DNA of 64,000 nucleotides from Cephalopachus bancanus (taxonomy: Eukaryota; Chordata; Mammalia; Primates; Tarsiidae), in NCBI GenBank assembly GCA_027257055.1, contig JAPVLO010000153.1:3658001-3722000 (forward strand). The letters run 5' to 3'. How positions within the stretch are numbered: position 1 is the stretch's first letter; the number at the start of each line of letters is the position of its first letter. A program made the translations under genes and the position numbers. Shown one piece after another: positions 58,034-64,000 of the stretch. The notes beneath the pieces are model-generated. The model did not search any database and was not told where the DNA came from. It saw only the letters and a program-made list of their open reading frames with translations.

Positions 58034-58849
58034 GATTTTATTCTAAAACTGGAAACTTCTCTTCATGGCAGGATAATGGGACCAGACATATATCAATGGC
58101 TCTTCATTTAATGCATTTCTGGTCCAGAGTTAGACCTCCTGCCAATTGATGTACATCACTTTGATCCAGGAAGTAACTTTCAAGCTGAGATTGAAACACT
58201 TGGAGATATGTTTTACTTGGTAAACACATTTCATCTAAGAATCCAGAAAGTGCTTTACAAATACTTCTCCACTCAGCCTAATAGCTCAGCAGGCTGACAG
58301 GCAGGTGGTGAGTGTTGTACATACGCAGCCCTTGAGCTGTGAAAAATATCTCCTGGGTGAGTTAAAGGGGCTGAGGAGGGGGTGCAGGGCCCAAGGAGTG
58401 AAAGACAGAAGGAGCTATTCAAGATCACTGATCTCCTTTCCTAATAGTTATGCACCATATTTATTTCAATAACGTATTCTTTTTGCATGACTTATTATTC
58501 CTTCCTAATACTTCCTATGAGTTCTGCCTTTATTTTGTCTCCAGCGATCCTGGTACCTGGCACAGTGAAGACAAAACAACTGGGTGTTAAAACATTTTTC
58601 AGTTTGTTTTTGCCTAATTTGACATCATTTGGGTCAAAGCTTAAAGTAGATCTAGGAAAGAACCAGGTTGTCCAATTGATGTGCCTTAGGGGGGCTGCAG
58701 TATTATTTAAAATATTTGCATTCTTCTAAACTTCCTACTTCAAAATGTCAAAAGTAATGTGTCTATTATATAAATTATTGAATAAGCTATGACCACTTAG
58801 TTTATTTTTAAGAGGATTTGTGCTGAGGTGAGGAGTGAGGCAGCACTGG

Positions 58850-59005
58850 GGACAGGGCAAAACTGCACTGAACTAGGAGTCAAGAGTTGTAGAGTCTAAA
58901 TCATGTTTGCTGCTAACTGTCCAACTTTGGATAAGTGGTAACATCTCCATTTTTATTTTCCTACCTGCAAAATAGAATTAACAATACTTACCAAATTGAA
59001 TGGAA
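58850..59005 (+). mobile_element. MIR, sense
   Basis: ACTGAACTAGGAGTCAAGAG, CTAACTGTCCAACTTTGGAT and CTACCTGCAAAATAGAATTA match MIR order. Confidence 0.65.
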
Positions 59006-59009
59006 TTAG

Positions 59010-59258
59010 AGTCTATAATACTCAGTGATTTATCACAGCAACAAAGATCTGAGTATCACATGTACTCACTCACAAGTGGACCTTGAACATTTATCATAAT
59101 GTCATAAGAAAGAGATTGGCAGTAGTGGGACCCTGCCTCTGGTAGGGGGGCACATAACATCAATAAGTGTACCCACACTTTACCTATATGATGACCATGT
59201 ATGTACCTAACCCTCATTTGTACCCCACATTTTAAAAATAAAATAATGTTTAAAATTC
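59010..59258 (+). mobile_element. L1 3' end, sense
   Basis: ATCACATGTACTCACTCACA, CATGTATGTACCTAACCCTC and TTGTACCCCACATTTTAAAA are the L1 3'UTR end, followed by an A-rich tail. Confidence 0.85.
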
Positions 59259-59353
59259 ACCAAAAGTAAAGGATTAATGGCAAAATGAGCTATGAGACTG
59301 TCTAGTAAAACTAGTAGACCAATATAAGGTTAATTTAAAAAAACATGTATGAG

Positions 59354-59735
59354 TGTTATGAGCTGGATTTTGTCCACTTATAATTTATATGTGAAGTTTT
59401 AAACCCCTCTTGTACCTACTGATATAACTGTATTTGCAGTTAGAGTCTTTAAAGAGGTAATTAGGTTAAAATGAGGTCATGAGGGTGGGTTTTAAGTCAA
59501 TACGACTGGTGTCCTTACAAGAAGATGAAATTTGAGCACTGACACGAGGGAAGACCATGTAAAGACAGGGAGAAGATGGTCATCTACAAGTCAAGGAGTG
59601 AGACCTTAGAAGGAACAAACTCTACCACATGTTGATTTCTGACTTACAGCCTCTGGAATTGTGAGAAATTTCTGTTGATTAAACCACCCAGCCTGTGGTA
59701 CTTTGTTACAGCAACCCGAGCCAACCAATACTACA
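59354..59735 (+). mobile_element. MaLR-type LTR, sense
   Basis: TGTTATGAGCTGGATTTTGT opens it; GAGGTCATGAGGGTGGGTTT and GCCTCTGGAATTGTGAGAAA follow, ending near AACCAATACTACA. Confidence 0.8.
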
Positions 59736-60307
59736 CTAAGCTAGAAGAAAGTAAGTCCTTCTCCCAGGGCAAGGATGTGACCTGCAAGGACCTTTCTATG
59801 GAAATAGGTTAGAGCATTCCAGGGGATGAATTCAAATCACAGTATAGGAAGGCAATAAACGACCAAAGGTAAAAATCTGGTGCTTTGAACTTCCTAAGTT
59901 CAAAGTGTGGGTCATACCTTTAAAAAAGAAAAGGTGTTTTTAAGTTAGAAGTTGAGAAGGAAGTGAATAAGCACATAAAGTCAGTGGGGGCTAAGTGATA
60001 CCTCAAAGGATGTTGGCGAACAGTCTATAGACAAGGCCAGTATCATACGGTCTAGTCACTTATGTGTGAGGCAGATGAACAGCCCTTGCTGGGTTCTAGA
60101 TTGACCCAGCAAATGACTGTAACTCACTCTGAAGTCTTTGCAGTGAGCTTTACCTTCCATGCACAACTGTGTCCACTGAACCAGCATTCACTAACGCTGA
60201 TCTGAGAGACAGGTGAGAAAGATAAAGTTTTTCTGGAACCAAGAAAGTAACCTCTCTTGGGGAAGTGCTGAAACAAAATGCTAACAGTATCATCTAATAA
60301 GTGATCA

Positions 60308-60358
<51 letters not shown>
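60308..60358. repeat. (CA)n microsatellite
   Basis: About 25 uninterrupted CA units in C9 intron 1. The CVCV-type open frames on the minus strand come from this repeat. Confidence 0.98.
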
Positions 60359-60362
<4 letters not shown>

Positions 60363-60967
60363 ACAGATAGGAACAGACAAACTAGTTTCAGGCAAGAGTA
60401 CTAATGCTGGAGAAATCAGAAAATATTGAAAAGATTCATGGAGATACTCATAGACATAGCTAGAGTAATTCCTGAAACCAATGATAACCCAGCTCAGTGA
60501 CATTTTTAGGTCTTGGGTAATAACATAACAAGCACCCTCACATCCACTTGAGACCACCCCTCCAGATATCATGAATTTCCACTAGATGTTATCAAACTGT
60601 GTTTTCAACATTGTTTGAACATAAGAATCACCTGGGTAGCTTTTTAAAAAACATTGACGCATGGAGCCCATCCTTACAGACACTGTTTTCATCAGTGTGG
60701 AATAGGAATCACAATGCGACAATTCCATTTTTAAATATCTAAAAATTACGACATGCCATCAGTATCAAGACTCACTGTTATATGGCATAAAAGTACATCT
60801 GCTATTGCCTCTTGAAGAGACCTCTCAGCTCAAGATGAAGTTTCAGTATTATGAAAACAATCTAGCAGAGAAGTTTTCAGTCATGTAGTTTTAGACACAC
60901 ACTAATTACTCAGAATTCCAGAAAAGCAGTTTCTTCTAGGAGTTTTGGCAGCCTGTGTAATACACTT

Positions 60968-61258
60968 TTTTTTTTTTTTTTGAGTTGGAGTCTCACTCTG
61001 TCACCCAGACTGGAGTGCAGTGGCCGCTCCCGGCCACCACAGCCTCGACCGGCTGACCTCTGGCAATCCTTCTGCCTCAGCCTTCCAAGTAGCTGGAACT
61101 ACAGGCATGCGCCACCATGTCTGGCTCATTTTTGATTTATCGTAGAGATGAGGTCTCACCAAGTTGTCCAGGTGGGTCTCGAACCCGCGGGCTCAGGCAA
61201 TCCACTCACGTCAGCCTCCCAAAGGCACGAGATTACAGGCTGAGCCACCGAGCCCGGC
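60968..61258 (-). mobile_element. Alu, strepsirrhine type, antisense
   Basis: T15 tail then GAGTTGGAGTCTCACTCTGT, ending GAGCCACCGAGCCCGGCC; AATACA at both borders. Confidence 0.95.
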
Positions 61259-61789
61259 CAATACATTCTTAACCTATACTTTTGGAAGATAGAAGCTCAT
61301 CAAGTCTCCTGATATTCTGGATGGTGTAGGCAAAGATAAAGACTTACAAAGGTGCCATCTCTAATCATAAAGCCTGCCCTAATGACTACAAATCTTGCCC
61401 CAAGACCATGTGGATGATTCATCAGGAAATCCTACCCTAGAGAAGTACAGGCCTAGATTTGTCCAGAGCCACATGACCAAGGACTTCCTTCCTCTTCTTT
61501 TATTTGGTTATTCACTTAATGTATTGGAAAAAAATTTCCTCAGCACCTACAACATGCTTTAGATACTTGAGATGCAAGCTGAACGAGACAGAAAAGTTTC
61601 TAAACTTGCTGTCATTTTCAGCTACTATGTAAACTCCATTAATTGGGAAATTATGTTTCTTTGGTTTTGCTTTGTTGTTTTAAACATCACTGTATCACCT
61701 ATGCTTAGTCAATAATAGAGAATCAGTAAGTATTTTATGAATAAATAAGTGAGCAAACAAATTAAACAAAATAAAAGAACAAGATGCTA

Positions 61790-63780
61790 TAAGAGGATGT
61801 ACATAGAAAACGAAATTACACTAGGAGACTAAGGAAGGTTCTCAGAAAAAAAGAGCACGTTCAAGATGAGATTGGAGTGGTGATTTAGGAACAGCACAGT
61901 TAAAGGATTGAAGACATGAGGGAAAAAAGTGGCTCATCTTGAAAATATAAAGCTCAGTGTGGCTGGAGCTTAGGTGGATAGAAGTGAAATTGGAGAATTA
62001 AGATGGGGATAGATCATGGACAGTTCTCTAGACAATGTACATTAGCTTGCTATTGCAGCTGTATCACACATGGCCATGCGTCTAGTTGCTTAAAACACAA
62101 ATTTATTATCTTTCAGTTCCAGAAGTCAGAAATTCATAATAGTTCTCACAGGGCTAAAATGAGGGTGCCAGCAGGGTTAGATTCCTTTAGAGCGGCTCTA
62201 AGGAAGAATCATTTCCTTGCTGTTCCCAGACTCTAGAGCTGCCTGTGTTTCTTGGCATATTGTACCCTTCATCCATCTTCAGAGCCAGCAACAGTAGGTG
62301 GAATCTCTTTTCATGCTTTGAATTTCTCCTGCCTCTTCTTCTGTCTGCACATCCCTCTGACCCACTATTCTGCTTCAAAGAGCTCATTTAATTAGATTGG
62401 GCCCACCAAGATAATACAGGATTATTTCCCCTTAATCACATCTGCAAAGTCCCTTTTGCTATGTAAGATAGCATACTCACAGATTCCAGGGATTAGGATA
62501 TGGACATCTACTTGAATCGTTATTCTGCCTAAACCAGGTTAGAAAATTTAGATTTCATCATGAGCAATGGGAAGCTACTGAAAAATTTTGAGTAAGGAAG
62601 TGGTAAGATGAAATTTGCATTTAAAAAATACCCCTCTAAATGCTTTGTGGAAACTGGGCTAGAAAGACAGTTTTGTCATCATCTAGGATAGATGTAATGT
62701 TAGCGTAGACCAGAGAAATATCTGAAAGACATGAAAAAAGATGGATGGATTTGAGAGTCATTTATAAGATTGCAAACAACAGGTTTTAGTGGTTAATTAC
62801 ATGTCAGAGATGAGGAGAGGGGTTCAGGATGAGTCACATTGCATCCAAGTCTCTGGCCAGGATGACTGTACAAACGGAAGGGCCATTTACCAAGAAAATA
62901 AATACAAGAGAAAAGCAGCTTTGAGTGAAAAGAAAAAATATTGAATTCATTTAGGGATACACCGAATTCAATAAGTCAGGAGGACATCTAAGTGCAGATG
63001 TCCAGTTGGAAGTTATATCCAAACGTTTAGAATTCAGAAGAGATGTCTGGACCACACACTTATCTCTAGATGTCATTGGCATAAACATGTAAACCAAAGC
63101 TCTGGAGAAAGAAGAGAGAAAGAGGCAGAGAGACAAGACCTCGAGGGGGAAAAAAAGCCATCATTTGAAGGACTATCAGAAGAGGAGTAACTTGTATAGT
63201 AGAGAAGTATTAGGCAGAGAAGAAAAAATAGTAAAAGGAGTCTAGAGTCATTCAGTCTAAGGGAAGAGAGTGTTCTAAAAAACAAGAATGCTCGATGCCT
63301 TGAATGCCACGAGGAAGTTCATAAGGATTGAAGGAACTAGTCAGGCTCTTGGTAGTCATCACTGACTTGGGCAAGAGAAGTGCTCACAGGGCAGAAAGGT
63401 AGAGAAGTCATTGGGATGCAAGGAGCAAGAGACTAGTGAGCAAACCACTTTCTCCAGAAACTTGGCTAAAAAGAGAGAGAAAGTAGAGGTAGCTAAAGGG
63501 ACATGTAGGATTGAAGGATGAAATAATATTTTTTTTGGATGAGAGAGAAACATAAATATCTCTCTAGCAATTCCTTTACAAAATGTCACTGTGACAGACA
63601 AACGGGAGATGGGAGTAGCTGGTATAAAATGTGAAGTCCAGGGAGGATGTTTGATTTGTTCATCCATTAGCTTGTGTTTAATGTCACAACCTCCAACACG
63701 TTCTACTAAAGATGAAAAGGAGCTGGTAGTGCAGGAGAGTTTAAAATGGAAGAAACATTCAACTGATCAGTGTCTCCAAG
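61790..63780 (+). repeat. Ancient mammalian dispersed repeat, split by an LTR
   Basis: CAGTGTGGCTGGAGCTTAGG, GAGCAATGGGAAGCTACTGA, AGTAAGGAAGTGGTAAGATG and AGATGTCCAGTTGGAAGTTA occur in the order typical of one long purine-rich repeat. The LTR at 62036-62537 interrupts it. The open frames on either strand here look incidental. Confidence 0.5.
62036..62537 (-). mobile_element. LTR (MaLR/ERVL-like), antisense
   Basis: TTAGCTTGCTATTGCAGCTG, GATTGGGCCCACCAAGATAA and CCAGGGATTAGGATATGGAC are landmarks of a reverse LTR. It interrupts an older dispersed repeat that continues on both sides. Confidence 0.7.
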
Positions 63781-64000
63781 AGTAGCTGGGATCTAGCACT
63801 TTTGTGGAGAGAGGGGGCTCACTAGCCTTCCCTCTGTTGTAAGAGGCTTCATTATAGGAAGGATAGATACTGGGTCAGAGAAGTAGAGGCAGGGAGTATG
63901 TAGGATTCTTGTTTGGTAGTGTCTGTTTTTTACAATTTTTCTTTTCTTGTCATTTAATGAAACAATTGTCCCAGGTGATGTCGCAACCAGAAGAGACTCA

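Noticed and set aside
60124..60572. Minus-strand frames rich in alternating Cys-Val
   Set aside because: Created by the CA/TG microsatellite at 60308-60358.

Overview
The window is nuclear DNA of a primate, most likely a strepsirrhine and probably a lemur. The main evidence is about thirty dimeric Alu elements. Many carry a head and body unlike human Alu: the head reads like GGGCTCGGTGGCTCAGCCTG, followed by 'TGAGTGGATTGCCTGAGCCC', 'GACCTCATCTCTACAATAAA' and '..GAGACTCCAACTCAAAA'. No galago-type tRNA-derived Type II or III SINEs were seen. The exact species cannot be read from this window.

Two protein genes are present, both on the + strand in tandem. (1) DAB2, the endocytic clathrin adaptor Disabled-2: thirteen coding exons from 8,981 to 31,775 plus a 3'UTR exon from 33,935 to about 35,625. 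The exons join with consistent phases and consensus splice sites into a 769-codon frame. This matches the 770-residue human protein closely, including the 654-nt exon (residues 230-447) that separates the p96 and p67 isoforms. The first, non-coding exon and the promoter are not visible and should lie upstream of base 1. (2) C9, terminal complement component C9: only exon 1 (signal peptide, 46,395-46,471) is visible. The rest of the window is the start of a first intron longer than 17.5 kb. The DAB2-C9 neighbourhood agrees with the known order on human chromosome 5p13.

Layout: 1-8,878 is the 3' part of DAB2 intron 1; 8,879-31,780 holds the coding exons and their introns; 31,781-33,934 is the last intron; 33,935-35,625 is the 3'UTR; about 35,630-46,350 is intergenic; 46,351-46,471 is C9 exon 1; 46,472-64,000 is C9 intron 1. 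Much of the non-coding sequence consists of Alu copies in both orientations, some nested, with MIR, L2, L1, MaLR-type LTRs, Tigger-like and mariner DNA transposons and microsatellites.

The points most worth a second look are rearrangements, not a new gene system. They are: a tandem duplication of about 190 bp carrying a decayed copy of a DAB2 coding exon; two apparent template-switch insertions inside Alu elements, each copied from a source about 1 kb away, one building a perfect hairpin; an identical 47-bp tandem duplication starting two bases after the C9 exon 1 GT donor; a twin-primed L1 later hit by an Alu; and a four-layer nest of transposons inside an L2.
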